The notes below the pieces were generated by a model. The model worked only from the letters and a program-made list of their open reading frames with translations. It had not been told where the DNA came from and did no database searches. 64,000 nt of DNA, from the NCBI GenBank assembly GCA_033961575.1, contig CM066732.1:73880687-73944686 (forward strand), written 5' to 3'. Source of the stretch: Aselliscus stoliczkanus. Taxonomy: Eukaryota > Chordata > Mammalia > Chiroptera > Hipposideridae. The first letter of the stretch is position 1; every line of letters starts with the position of its first letter. The position numbers were made by a program, and so were the translations under genes. Of the stretch, positions 35,647 through 46,872 are shown one piece after another.

Positions 35647-36651
35647 AAGGACTGTTATATTTTATGCTAAATGCCTTTGATTTAACTGGGAAAATTTCAC
35701 AAGGTTTTCAGATCTGGCCAAGGATATGAAAAGGGAGCTAGAAAAATCAAAAGAAAGCGCGCAGTTCACTATGAAAATTCTTCATTTATAACAATTTGTC
35801 CCTTTCGTAGCTGAACTTGCTAAAATTTTCCAAAGTTAAATTTATCATAAAATTGATTGGGCAGAGGAAAAAAGCACTATATAAAGGAGAAGGAACTCAG
35901 GACCCACCTGGAATATTGCTTTAGGTTCCAGCTGTCTGTCATTGTATTGTATCACAGATAAAAGCAAAACAAAACTATTTCCAAAAAAATGAGCTGGGTG
36001 AGGAATGTCAAGACTGCAAAGGCTAAAAATAGTTAGGAAGCCCATGACTAAAGAGAGGTTATTGTAGCCATGTACGCATATTTGAAAGTTCTAAATTCAA
36101 AGGGAAGAAAATGGTACCACATTACTTTAGATATAATGGTGAAAATTTATAGGAGGATTTGCATTAAATCTCAAATAAAAAAATAAGAAATTTGTGAACT
36201 CTATCTAAAATGGTCTTTGACTTTCTTTTGACATGTGGTTAAACAAAAAACTTAAACAAAAATGCAGCTCTCCATATGTAAAAATTGTTTAAGTGCTTTC
36301 AAGGAAGGGAATGAGAAGATTTTTAAGTGAGTGTAGTCCTTTTGGATCCAAGGTTAAAATCAATACTATGTCTAGATAAAGATTTTCAGAAGTTTGTAGG
36401 GGAGGAAGAAAAGTTTGATGGTTTGGAAAGGTGTGATGGATATGGATGAATGCTTGCCACTCGTATGTAAAAATAAATTATCTTTCAGCGTTGATTTGGC
36501 TATAGATGCCAAGTCTGTAGTTGGAGGTCAGAACACAGCAGGGTGACAGCCAGAATGGAAGGAACAAAACTCTGGCAGGCCCATCATGTGTGGATCTGGT
36601 GGAAAGCGTGTGAGTCATTTCATAAATTGTGAGAATGTGTAAATTCTGGAG

Positions 36652-36653
<2 letters not shown>
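35647..36653. other. Unique DNA, no feature seen
   Basis: No gene or clear repeat. Confidence 0.45.

Positions 36654-36692
<39 letters not shown>
36654..36692. repeat. (TG)n microsatellite
   Basis: About 19 TG units. The 126-codon plus frame starting here owes its first residues to the repeat. Confidence 0.97.
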
Positions 36693-36693
<1 letters not shown>

Positions 36694-36861
36694 TTCTATG
36701 TGTACAGTTAGGTATGTTATTTTATATTTATAGAACTTATAGTATTTATGAAATTTCACAGTGTCTTCACTTAGGCCATTACAAAGAAAAGAGTGAGATA
36801 GGAATCTTTGTTTTCACTTTACAACTCTGGATGTTCCTTTACATGTTGGGTACCTTAATGG

Positions 36862-37150
36862 GGATGGTTGAAAGACGAGGCTCAGCTAAGACTGTCACCT
36901 GGAGAGCCCACCCTTTGCCTTTCCAGCAGAAAGGTACCGTAATAGTTGGATTTTCATATATATGGCATACCAATTCTACCAGAAAGAATGGTTCAGAAGG
37001 GCCAGGTGGAAGCTTCAAGGGTTCTAAGTCATAAGAAATCCTAATATGTCACTTCTGCTGCATTGTTTGGTCAAGAAAGCCAGTAAAGCCAGCCCACATT
37101 CAAGGAGAAGGAAAGGAGGTTCCACCTTTCAGTGGGTTGTGGCTACAAAT
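36862..37150 (+). mobile_element. LTR-like ancient repeat, 3' part
   Basis: GGTTGAAAGACGAGGCTCAG, GCCAGGTGGAAGCTTCAAGG, ATATGTCACTTCTGCTGCAT and GCCCACATTCAAGGAGAAGG occur in the same order as in 38128-38668, so the two are copies of one family. I take it to be an old ERVL-class LTR or similar, not assigned further. Confidence 0.55.
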
Positions 37151-37297
37151 AATCTATTTCAGGCTGACCTCTGTCACAGAGTATTTATATTCCTGCATCC
37201 CTATCAAATGCAAAATATAGTTATATCCTTCCTAATTTCCCCAAACTCGCATCTCATTTTGACATCTTCTTGAAGTCTAATGCTCATTATCTGTTAC

Positions 37298-37446
37298 GGT
37301 CTGAATATTTGTGTCCCCCCCTGGCCCCCCACCCCAAATTCATATGTTGAAATCCTAACCCCCAATGTGATGGTATTAGGGAGTGGGGCCTTTGGGAGGT
37401 AATTAAGTCATGAAGATGGAGCCCTCATGAATGGGATTAGTGCCTG
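37298..37446 (+). mobile_element. ERVL-MaLR-type solo LTR fragment
   Basis: GGTCTGAATATTTGTGTCCC, AAATTCATATGTTGAAATCC, GTGATGGTATTAGGGAGTGG and GCCCTCATGAATGGGATTAG are landmarks of an MST/MLT-type LTR. Only the 5' part is present. It has no coding content. Confidence 0.75.
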
Positions 37447-38127
37447 GATTGGGGGTTGTGAAATAATTACCTTAAAATTCTTTGAAGCCTATTGTTTAGT
37501 TGGAAAGGTCTGTGAGGCTTTTTCACAACCTTAAGATTCTCAGAAGCTTGATTGTCTAGCAGAGGGGTTCCAAGAGACATACCTATATGATCCTTAGAGA
37601 CTCTACTAGGCACACACTTAAATGTTTTGGAAGTCTCACTAAAGGATTTTAGAGTCACACTTAACATCTTTGCTCCGAGTTCATGCTTTACTTGTAGAGC
37701 TCTGGATTTGATCTTTGCCCTGAAGCATTTCTAACTTGAGACTGTTTTGCTTGGACACTAGAGATGAGAAACAGTTTTGTTTAAACATAGAAAGCCCTAG
37801 ATCTACTTTTTTCCCCTCAAAATTCTGCTGAAAAAAATGAAACAATTCTTTTTTTAGTTCATCTCTTCTATTCTCCTAATTATTGAAGGTCACAGTCTTG
37901 TCAAACTTTTGGCCACTGTATAACGGTCCCTCTTTTTCCAAATTCCATTAGCATTTTCCTCACTGTCCTTCAAGTCCTTACCGACCTCTCCCCACACCCT
38001 TTAACTGTCACTACTCATCTCCTTGAGGCTCTTTCAGCTTCTGCCCACCACTTAGTCCCAAAACCAATGCCACATAATTTAGATTTTTGTCATAGCAGAA
38101 CTCTACTTCCAGATATAAACATCTGTT
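37447..38127. repeat. Probable old interspersed repeat between two LTR-like pieces
   Basis: GAGGCTTTTTCACAACCTTA, CTTTGCCCTGAAGCATTTCT, TCTTGTCAAACTTTTGGCCA and TCAGCTTCTGCCCACCACTT seem familiar as a repeated mammalian element, but I cannot assign it. The minus frame 37467-37667 is not supported as a gene. Confidence 0.4.
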
Positions 38128-38668
38128 CTAGTTATCTATTGATAGTTAACAAGCTATTCCAAAACTTAGTGGCTTAAAGCAAAAATCATTGTATTAGTCA
38201 CATGAATTTGTAGGTTAGGAATTTGGACAGGGCTCAACTGAGTGATTCTTTTGCTCCATGTGGCATCAACTGAGGTCACTTTGTAGTATTGGTTGTAGAT
38301 GTACTGGTTTGAGAAGTGGAAGATGTTGTTACTTGTCTGATGACTTGACAAGGATGGCTGGGAGGCTAGACTCAGTTGTGACTGTCCACTGTCATAATGA
38401 CAGCTCAGGTCTTCCAGAGAGAATATTCTGGAAACTAGATGGAAGTTGCAAGGCTTATTGTGAGACTTGACTTGCTGCCTACTGCGATAAGGAGGCAGGT
38501 GCCAGGCTTATTATGACCTAGGCTTTGAGGTCTCAGAATGTCACTTCTACTACATACTATTTCTCAGGCAAGTCCTTAAAGCTAGCTCATATTAAGGGAA
38601 GGGAATTAGATTCCATGTCTCAATGGGAAGAATAACAAAGAATTTGGGGTCATCTTTAATCTCCCACA
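38128..38668 (+). mobile_element. LTR-like ancient repeat, near complete
   Basis: It starts CTAGTTATCTATTGATAGTT and AAAACTTAGTGGCTTAAAGC, passes through TTGCTCCATGTGGCATCAAC, AGGATGGCTGGGAGGCTAGA and TGGAAGTTGCAAGGCTTATT, and ends near TCATCTTTAATCTCCCAC. This is a widespread mammalian repeat layout. The copy at 36862-37150 is its 3' half. Confidence 0.65.
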
Positions 38669-39618
38669 TTTATTATTCTAAGGTAACCTTTAAAAAAAGG
38701 ATCATTATCAAGCCATGGATTTAAATATATTTGATGTGCTTCAAACCATTGCAATCAAACCATGCTATTATTTTTTGATGTTTAAATTGTCTTACATTTG
38801 ACTAATATGAGCCTCCTCAAGTTGACTTCTGAATCCTTTGACCTGATCCTAATAGCAATTGACAGCTTTCTTGTTATCTGGTATGGCAAAATATTTCAGG
38901 CTTTATCTTGCATATTTCTTCCCTAAATGTAGAATCAGCCATTTATTCAAGAAGTCCTGGTATCTTTTAGTGGGAAATAGTATTTTAAGAACAGAAATTG
39001 TATGCTCCCACCAAAAGGATTGTGAAAACAGTTAAAATTATTTTTGTTCTCCCCCATTTCATCATTGAAAGAGGTAGTTATAATGTATTTACATCATCAG
39101 AGTATATAGACTTTACATACATTTTAACCTTTTTAATCCTTATTTGGTCTAAAAATAGCTTTATATTTAATGCCATGGGAGGAGGCGAGTTCAGGAGTCT
39201 TCTATGTTGCCATTTTGTACTGGAAGGAACTCCCAGAAGCCTTTTAGTAAATGTTTATTAATAATTTTACTGATTGGTTTTAGAAATTTGACTAACAAAT
39301 TATGTCTGATGAATACTTAATTTAAAACAGTACAGAAATAAGCATGGAAAAAAATTTTTTTTTAAATAACCAAGATATTTAACATTTGTAAGGGAAATTC
39401 TAAAACATTAGTTCCCAAATCTGTGTGTCATAATCCCAGTGCCCTCCCCCTGAAGAGTCACGATCAGGGTCAGGGGTAGAGTGCGTGAATCCTAGAATCT
39501 TTAGTTTTAAAATGCTCTTCAGGTAAGATTTTGATGCATTGCCATGTTTGGAAGTTTATACTATTAATTCTTCAACCAACATTCTATAACTCCATCTCTG
39601 TATCAAGTTATATGATTA
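38669..39618. other. Unique DNA, no feature seen
   Basis: No gene or clear repeat. A MER5-like echo near 39405-39510 (AGTTCCCAAATCTGTGTGTC) is too diverged to call. Confidence 0.4.
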
Positions 39619-39633
39619 AAAACACATTTCTTT

Positions 39634-39737
39634 TTTTTTTTTAGGGCAGTATCACTGGCCCTCATATGTGGGACCCGAACCAGGGCTGCTGGCTTCCCAA
39701 GCCAACGCTTAACCAGCGCGTCACTCGGCCAGCCCCC
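39634..39737 (-). mobile_element. Short-form tRNA-derived SINE, young
   Basis: A poly(T) tail, then AGGGCAGTATCACTGGCCCT, with the head at the right. Exact 15-bp duplications AAAACACATTTCTTT lie at 39619-39633 and 39738-39752. Confidence 0.95.
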
Positions 39738-39949
39738 AAAACACATTTCTTTAGTTTTTATTTAAATGCTTTAACAGAACTATAATGCTATGAATTCAGC
39801 TTTTATCATATGAAGGGAAATCTATTAAGTATATAACTTGCCATTTTGGATTTAGTGGCAACAATTCTATGTTTAAATTATTCAAATAGTGGATTTCACC
39901 TAAGCGTGAAAGATGAAGAAATGTATAGCATTTCATGATGCATTTTACA

Positions 39950-40410
39950 GGTGGGTATCCTTCTAATCCACTCTCCAACCTTCTCTATAACTTGGGGATG
40001 GTCTCTGGACCATTTTGTGGGCTCCTTTGCCCTCTGGTTTCCAATTGAGGTTAGCCAATTAGAGGTCTTGGTCTGAGACCAGGCAGATGGAAACAGAACA
40101 AAGTCAGAGTATCCATTGTCTCTCTCCCTATCTAGTTACACTACTTTGGCCGTGTCCCTTGTACAAAGACTACAGCTCCTATCTGGCAGCCCTTTCCATG
40201 CAGCTATCCCCTCAGGGTCTGGCCTTCCCTTGCCCTTTTTGTTTCAGGGGTGGAAATGGCTTCACTTATCTTAGGGTACTGAAGTATCCATTCTTCATTT
40301 CCTTAAACCCTGCTCACAGATTTGTAAATAGTCCCTTTATTAAACTCTTCTCAAATTACCCAGTGTTCACTTGCATCTGTATCTTACCTATCCTAACTGA
40401 ATCACAGGTC
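39950..40410 (+). repeat. Probable ancient interspersed repeat, unassigned
   Basis: TACAGCTCCTATCTGGCAGC, TTTCAGGGGTGGAAATGGCT, TTCCTTAAACCCTGCTCACA and TCTCAAATTACCCAGTGTTC follow an order I associate with an old LTR or L1 3' region. The 111-codon plus frame 40087-40422 lies inside and shows no domain. Confidence 0.4.
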
Positions 40411-40699
40411 ATCATGGCCTAGGAATTCCAGTTAGATTAATTAATTTACTCTTAAAGGAAATCCATTTATGAATGTTGGACCATTTGTAGTATTGTTGTG
40501 TAGCTGGGAAATAATTGTTCCCTCTCTTTCTACTGAAGCCAGTGCATTTGTCAATCACATTTCCTGTTGGTAGGTCCCAGAACCAGCATGCTATTCCAAG
40601 TTGCCATGCTATCATGCACAATATTCCTGCCACCCCATCTTTCTCAAGTGGTCTTTGATATTTTGAGATTAAGAACCCTGGAATATTTCTTCAAAAAGT

Positions 40700-41000
40700 T
40701 ATTTTAAAGAACATTTACTGAGTGCTTACATTTATGGAGTGGGAACAAAGCAGTGACTGATAAAGTTCCCTTCCTCATGGAGCTTTGTACTACTGGACAT
40801 CCTCAATATTGAAGAGGTAAATAAATGTATGGACAAGGTAATTAAGATAGGATTGAATCCAATGGAAAAAAGATAGATAGAATAGGGTCAATTGGTACAT
40901 TGTAACTGGAGTGTAGAAGGTAGTTATTTTAGATGGAGAAGCCTGACAGGTAGAAATTCTGGGCTCTTGTCTGAAATAAGGTCAGTATAGGACTTTGAAA
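40700..41000 (+). repeat. Ancient interspersed repeat, same family as at 11.1 kb
   Basis: ACTGAGTGCTTACATTTATG, GGAACAAAGCAGTGACTGAT and TCCCTTCCTCATGGAGCTTT repeat the landmark order of the 11.1, 33.9 and 52.7 kb copies. Confidence 0.55.
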
Positions 41001-41364
41001 AGCAGGTACATAGGTGGCAAACTTGATTTTTTGTTAGGGAAATGCAAATTCTGATTTGCTTTATGGCTAGAGAGTGGCCATTCAAACTTTTTACTAGTAG
41101 ATGCTATAGGTTAATATTTTCATAGGGGCTACCTGGGATCTGAGAACTACTTGGTTGCCATTCCAGTTTTGCTTTATTGATCATAATCAAGGAAGAGATG
41201 ATGTTGGCTTGGAAGTCATGGAGGATAGACTACATTTGTCATCTACTTCCATCCAAATGAATGAATTCTAATAAAGCTGCTTGTGCTTCTAAGACTTAGG
41301 ACAACCACAAGAATATATGGTCCTTGTTTTGCTATATTAGAAACAGCAAGGGAATGTTGTCCCC
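41001..41364. other. Unique DNA, no feature seen
   Basis: No gene or repeat recognised. Confidence 0.4.
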
Positions 41365-42850
41365 TCACTTCTGGGACAACATCATGTGTACCAACATTCT
41401 CATGGGGGGGTACCAGAAGGAAAGAGAGAAAGCAAGGGATTGAAAACCTATTGGAAGAAATAATGATGGAAAACTTTCCTTACCTTGTGAAGGAAATAGA
41501 CATATAAACCCAGGAAGAACAGAGAGTCCCAAACAAGATGAATCCAAAGAGGACTACAACAAGACACATCTTAATTAAAATACCAGAGGTTAATGATGGA
41601 GAATCTTAAAAGCAGCAAGAGCAAAGCAGTTAGTTACCTATCGGAGCTCCCATAAGACTGTCACATGATGTCTCAACAGAAATTTTGCAAGTCAAAAGGG
41701 ACTGCCATGAAATATTCAGTAATGAAAAGCAAAGATCTACAACCAAGATTACTCTACCCAGCAAAGCTATCATTTGGACAGATAAAGAGCTCCTGAAACA
41801 AGAAAAAGCTAAAGAAGTTCATCATTACCAAACCAGAATTACAAGAGATGTTAAAGGGACTTCTATAAGAAGAAGAAGTAGAAAAGAAGATAAAAAGTAT
41901 GAATATTAAAATAGCAATATCTACGTATTATCAACAATTACTTTCATGTGACCATTTGCTCCAATAAATAGACAAAGGGTGGCTGAAAGGATAAGAAAAC
42001 AAAATCCTTACATATGCTGCCTACAAGAGACTCACTTCAGATTGAAAGACACACACAGACTGAAAGTAAAGAGATGGAAGAAGAGATTTTGTGAAAATGG
42101 AAATGAAAAAAGAAAAACCTGGGGTAGCAATACCTGTAACAGACAAAATAGGCTTTAAAATAAAGGCTATACCAAGAGACAAGCAACCAGCAATTACACT
42201 TCAGGGTATTTATCTGAAGAAACCCCAAAAGAAATATGTATCCATATGTTTATTGCAGCATTAAATACAAAGGTATGGAATATCTTTGTATATGGAAATA
42301 GCCAAGATATGGAAGTAACCTAAATGTTTACGAACAGATGAATGAATAAAGAAGTGGTACATATATACAATGGAATATTACTCAGCCATAAAAAAATGAA
42401 AACTTGCCATCTGCAACAACATGGATGGATGTAAAGGGTATTATGTTAAGTAAAATAAGTCAGACAGAGAAAGACAAATACCATATAATTCCACTTAAAT
42501 GTGGAATCTAAAAAACAAAATAAATGAACAAACAAAACAGAAACAGACTCAAGATACAGAGAACATTTTTATGGTTGCCAGATGGGAAGGGTGGGCGGAT
42601 GGGTGAAGAAGGGGAAGGGATTAAGGAGTACAAATTGGTTGTTACAAATAGTCATGGTGATGTAAAGTATGGCTTAAGGAATATAGTCAATAATATTGTA
42701 ATAATGATGTATGGTATCAGGTGGGTACTGGGTTTATCAGGGTGATCACTTTGTAAACTATATAAATATCTAATCACTATGTTGTATATGTGAAATTAAT
42801 ATAATATTGTATGTCAACTGTAATTGAAAAAATAAAAAATTATTTTTAAA
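41365..42850 (+). mobile_element. L1/HAL1 relic: ORF1 core joined to L1 3' end
   Basis: The first 500 bp encode a broken L1 ORF1-type protein: GIENLLEEIMMENFPYLVKE in the frame 41283-41507, then out-of-frame blocks for the RNA-binding core and C-terminal domain (41520-41880). The sequence then passes through GAAAGACACACACAGACTGA near 42042 and goes directly to an L1 3' end (TGGAATATTACTCAGCCATA at 42371, final AATAAAAAAT at 42829). ORF2 reverse transcriptase is absent between them. That layout, ORF1 without ORF2, is the HAL1 ('half L1') type. An L1 with a large internal deletion is the alternative. Confidence 0.7.
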
Positions 42851-43387
42851 AAAGCCCCCCCTCTATGTTGATGAATTAGAAGAATCCAAGGCACCTGTCC
42901 CACTGAGTAGACAGAGGGAGAGTTGGCTCTCAGCTCCAAGTTGCCCTTTTATTGCGAATCTCTGTGCAGTACAGAACTGCTCAACTTTTGCGCTACATCC
43001 CCAGATAATTATATGGAGTTAGTATGAGCATACATGAAAGATGCCTGATTTCCTAGGAGATGCAATGTTTCTGGAGGACACTAGTTTTGAAAAATTTCAT
43101 TCAAGGTACATTTTATTTTTTATCCTTCTTATTATATTGTTTTGAACTAATATAATAAATCATTTTTAACACACTTCACACTATTGGCAAAGTAATCCTG
43201 CCCAATAGCTCTTGGAAATAATCATAGACTATTATTTCATCTGACAGCCAATCCATGTTGCTGTCATACAAGTATGAAAAACTATATTAGTGTAGTATTT
43301 TTAGGCTTTGTGGAAGGATTTATATCATATACTATGATTACAACTAATACATACATATAATATGTATGTATGTATAGACACACACAC
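42851..43387. other. Unique DNA, short CA tract at the end
   Basis: No gene. A short ATGTATGTATGTAT and (CA)n stretch at 43365-43387 borders the mariner element. Confidence 0.4.
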
Positions 43388-43882
43388 GAGGTCTGACAAT
43401 TATGCTTGTGAACTTGTTGCAACGATGTTGCTAACCTTTCTTGATATCAGAGGGATTATTCATTATGAATTTGTACCAACTGGACAAACAGTTCACCAAG
43501 TTTCTATTTGGAAGTGCTGAAACGGCTGCATGAAAAATTTTGATGACCTGAACTTTTCGCCAACAATTCATGGCTCTTGCATCACAACAATGCACCAGCT
43601 CACATGGCACTGTCTATGAGGGCGTTATTAGCCAGGAAACCAATAACTGTATTGGGACACCCTCCCTCCTCACTTGATCTGGCCCCAATGACTTCTTTGT
43701 TTACCTAAAGATAAAGGAAATATTGAAAGGAAAACATTTTGATGAAATTTAGGACAGCAAGGGTAATATGATGACAGTTTTGATGGCCATTCCAGAAAAT
43801 AATTTCCAAAATTGCTTCTAAGGGTGGACGAAGTGCTGCCATCGGTGCATAGCTTCCCAAGGGGAGTACTCCGAAGGTGACA
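43388..43882 (+). pseudogene. Mariner-like transposase relic, internally deleted
   Basis: It starts with the terminal-repeat-like GAGGTCTGACAATTATGCTT and soon jumps to the C-terminal half of a mariner transposase. 43561-43690 reads in frame as NNSWLLHHNNAPAH, then the HPPSSLDLAP region. In the family, HHDNAPAH holds the second catalytic aspartate of the DD34D triad; here it is Asn. The third Asp, which follows LAP, is lost to a 1-nt deletion frameshift. Most of the N-terminal half and the 3' terminal repeat are missing (a full element is about 1.3 kb). It therefore cannot transpose. The sequence beyond is a different transposon relic. Confidence 0.88.
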
Positions 43883-43889
43883 GTGTAGA

Positions 43890-44200
43890 GCTGTGTTGTT
43901 CAATACAGTATCCACGAGTCACATGTGGCTAATGAACACTGTAAATGTTGCTCATTGAAATTCAGCTCTAAGTATAAAATACACACCAGATTTTAAAGAC
44001 TTAGTGCAAAAAAAATTTTAAATATCTGAATAATTTTTATATTTATTACTTGTTGAAATATTATTTTGGATATATTGTGGTAAATAAGATATTATTAAAA
44101 TTAATTTCACTTTTTAAAAAATGTGGCTACCAGAAAATTAGAAATTATACATATGACTCACAATCATGTCTCATTATAAATCTATTGTCCAACATTGGTT
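43890..44200. mobile_element. Non-autonomous DNA transposon relic (hAT-like MER)
   Basis: The ends GCTGTGTTGTTCAATACAGT and TCTATTGTCCAACATTGG are inverted-repeat-like. Inside are GAGTCACATGTGGCTAATGA and TTAATTTCACTTTTTAAAAA, landmarks of a common mammalian MER element with 'gctgtccaatagaa'-type ends. Family not assigned. Confidence 0.65.
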
Positions 44201-44325
44201 AAAGTATGTACCTTTTAATTATTATTTTTAAAATTCTTGGATCCTTTCTGATCTGTGATGTCTCTCAATCTTTTTCATTCAGAAAAATTTTTTTTTCTTT
44301 TTTGGCAAGACTTACTGAGTTTGCT

Positions 44326-45664
44326 GATTCTTCCAATTCATGAACATGGAATATCATTCCATTTCTTAGTGTTGTCTTTAATTTCTTTTAATAATGTCTT
44401 ATAGTTGTCAAGGTATAGGTCCTTCACATACTTTGTTAAATTTATTCCTAGGTATTTTATTCTTTTTGTTGCAATTGCAAAAGCAATTGTTTTTTTCATT
44501 TTCTTTTCTGAAATTGGCCATATCACCCCCCAAAATATACAGATTTAATGCAACCCCCATCAAAATACCAATGACTTTTTTTTAAAGGAACAGAACAAAA
44601 AAATCATCAGATTTATATGGAATCATGAAAGATCCTGAATAGCCAAAGCAATCCTGAGAAAAAAGAACAAGGCCAGAGGCATCACACTCCCTAACTTCAA
44701 TTTATATCACAAAGCAACAATAATTAAAACAACATGGTATTGGTAGAAAAACAGACAGAGGTAAATACAGTAGAACTGAGAACCCTCAAATAAACCATAT
44801 ATGGACATATAGTTTTCAACAAAGAAGCCAAAATTATACAATGGAGAGAAGACAGCCTCTTCAATAAATGATGTTGGGAATACTGGAAAGCCAAGTGCTA
44901 AAGAATGAAACTAGACTTCTATCTGTCACCATGCAGCAAAATTAACTCAAGATGGACCAAAGGCCTAAATGTAAGACCTGAAACAATAAATTGCATAGAA
45001 GGAAGCATAGGTGCTAAACTTATGGACCTTGGGTTTAGAGAGGATTTTATGAATTTGACCTCAAAGGCAAGGGAAGTAAAAACAAAAATAAACGAATGGG
45101 ACTATATCATACTGAAAAGCTCCTGCATAGCAAAAGAAACCATCAGCAAAACAAAGAGGCAGTCAACTGAATGGGAGAAGATACTTGCAAACAACACCCC
45201 AGATAAGCTGCTAATGTCCAAAATATATAAAAAACACATACAACTCAACAAGAAAACAAGCAATACAATTAAAAAATAGTCAGAGGACCTGAACAGACAC
45301 TTCTCCCAAGAAGAGATGCAAATTGCCAACAGATATATGATAAAATGCTCAACTTCACTAGCTATTGGGGAAATGCAAATAAAAACCACAGTGAGATACC
45401 ACGTAACACCTGTTAGAACTGCTATTATCAACAAGACAAGTAATAACAAGTGTTAGAGAGGTTATAGAGAAAAAAGAACCCTCATACACTGCTGGTGGGA
45501 ATGTAAATTGGTACAGACACTATGGAAAATAGTATGTAGGTTCCTCAAAAAATCAAGATTAGAATGACCATACAACTCAGCAATCCCTCTTTTGGGCACC
45601 TCCTCAAAATATCTAAAAACATTTATTGTATTTGTAAAAATATATGTACTGCTACAGATGGTAT
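44326..45664 (+). mobile_element. L1 ORF2 fragment with inverted 5' segment
   Basis: 44326-44521 reads on the minus strand as ORF2 ([20 protein letters not shown], then [20 protein letters not shown]). From about 44527 the plus strand continues with the next part of ORF2, including GITLPNF and, at 44905-45279, a 124-codon stretch with [19 protein letters not shown]. Inverted upstream piece plus direct downstream piece is the 5'-inversion pattern. The copy stops near 45664 without a 3' UTR, where a second L1 begins. Stops and frameshifts make it dead. Confidence 0.85.
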
Positions 45665-46614
45665 TAGACATATGAAAAGATGCTCAACATCACTAATCAT
45701 CAGAGAAATGCAGATAAAAACCACAATGAGATATCACCTCACACCAGTTAGAATGGCTATCGTCAACAAGACAGTAAGTGTTGGAGAGGCTTGGAGAAAA
45801 AGGAACCCTCATACACTGTTGGTGGGAATGCAGATTGGTGCAGCCAGTATGGAAGGCAGTGTGGAAGTTCCTCAAAAAATTAAGAATACAATTACCATAT
45901 GACCCAGCAATCCCTCTCCTGGGTATCTACCCAAAAAATCTGAAAACATCTGTAAAGATATATGTGCTCCGATGTTCATTGCAGCTTTATTTATGGTGGC
46001 CAAGACATGGAAACAACCCAAGTGTCCTTCAATAGATGATTGGATAAAGAAGGTGTGGTACATATATGCAATGGAATATTACTTGGCCTTAAGAAAAGAA
46101 GAAATACTACCATTTGTTTTTTGTTTTGTTTTTTGAGGGCAGTGTCACTGGCCCTCATATGTGGGACCCGAACCAGGGCCTCTGGCTTCCGAAGCCAGCG
46201 CTTAACCACCGCGCCACTCGGCCGGCCTGAAATACTGCCATTTGTGACACCATGAATGGATCTTGAGATTATCATGCTAAGTAAAATAAGTGATACAGAA
46301 AAAGTCAAGTGATTTCACTCATATGTGGGATATAAAACTGAAAATAGCAAACAAACAAGACAAATAAAGAAACAAAAGCTGATAGACACAGACAACAGTT
46401 TAGTTACCAGAGAGTAAAGGGTGAGGGAATAATAGAAGAGGGTAAAGGGGGTCAAATATATGGTGATGGAAGGAGAACTGACTTTGGGTGGTGAACACAC
46501 AATGCAATATATAGATGATGTATTATATAGAACATGTACACTTGAAACCTATATAACCAATGTCACCCCAATCAATTTAATAAAAATTAAAAAAAAAAAC
46601 AAAAAAAAAAACAC
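45665..46614 (+). mobile_element. Second L1 3' end, 5'-truncated
   Basis: It begins near GACATATGAAAAGATGCTCA, repeats ORF2 sequence already present at 45335-45640 (about 15-20% different by eye), and runs through the 3' UTR to ACCCCAATCAATTTAATAAA and an A-rich tail at 46583-46613. The open frame 45778-46035 encodes an ORF2 C-terminal piece (LLGIYPKNLKTSVKIYVLRC). It is interrupted by a SINE at 46117-46228. Its 3' UTR differs from that of the L1s at 25.0 and 50.8 kb, so two L1 lineages are present. Confidence 0.88.
46117..46228 (-). mobile_element. Short-form tRNA-derived SINE nested in L1
   Basis: Head and short body as in the other short copies, with a (TTTTG)n-like tail. The flanks GAAATACTACCATTTG (46101-46116) and GAAATACTGCCATTTG (46229-46244) differ at one base. 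The L1 continues on both sides, so the SINE is younger than the L1. Confidence 0.95.
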
Positions 46615-46689
46615 CTTACTGACTTGATTTATTCAGTGACTATGTGTTGAAGCATTGAAATCCAAGAACACTAGGAAGGTTATGTTAGT

Positions 46690-46872
46690 AGTTCTTAACT
46701 CTGGTTGCTTTATAACCTTGTATGGGGATTTAAAATAAATAAATAAAAATGACCCTATCCCTGCAGTTTCTGATTCAGAAAGGTTTTGGGTGGGTGGAAG
46801 GAGGAGTGAGTGGTCCAGGATATATTTTAAAAAACAACCCCCTACTGGTGAGTCAGAGTTGAACAAACCACT
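46690..46872 (+). mobile_element. MER5-like hAT DNA transposon
   Basis: TAGTTCTTAACTCTGGTTGC at the left, TTTCTGATTCAGAAAGGTTT in the middle and AGAGTTGAACAAACCACTGA at the right follow the MER5 layout. A second, separate copy is at 14170-14350. Confidence 0.7.

Noticed and set aside
36654..37034. 126-codon plus frame starting in a cysteine-valine run
   Set aside because: The start is the (TG)n microsatellite read as protein, and the rest runs into an LTR-like repeat.
37298..38668. Possible complete endogenous retrovirus between two LTR-like pieces
   Set aside because: The two LTR-like pieces belong to different families, and I see no gag, pol or env reading between them.
44905..45279. 124-codon plus-strand frame
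   Set aside because: Clear L1 ORF2 C-terminal sequence within a dead L1; part of the mobile element, not a host gene.
45102..45449. 115-codon hydrophobic minus frame resembling a membrane protein
   Set aside because: It is the antisense of L1 ORF2; the complement of AT-rich L1 coding sequence commonly reads as hydrophobic.
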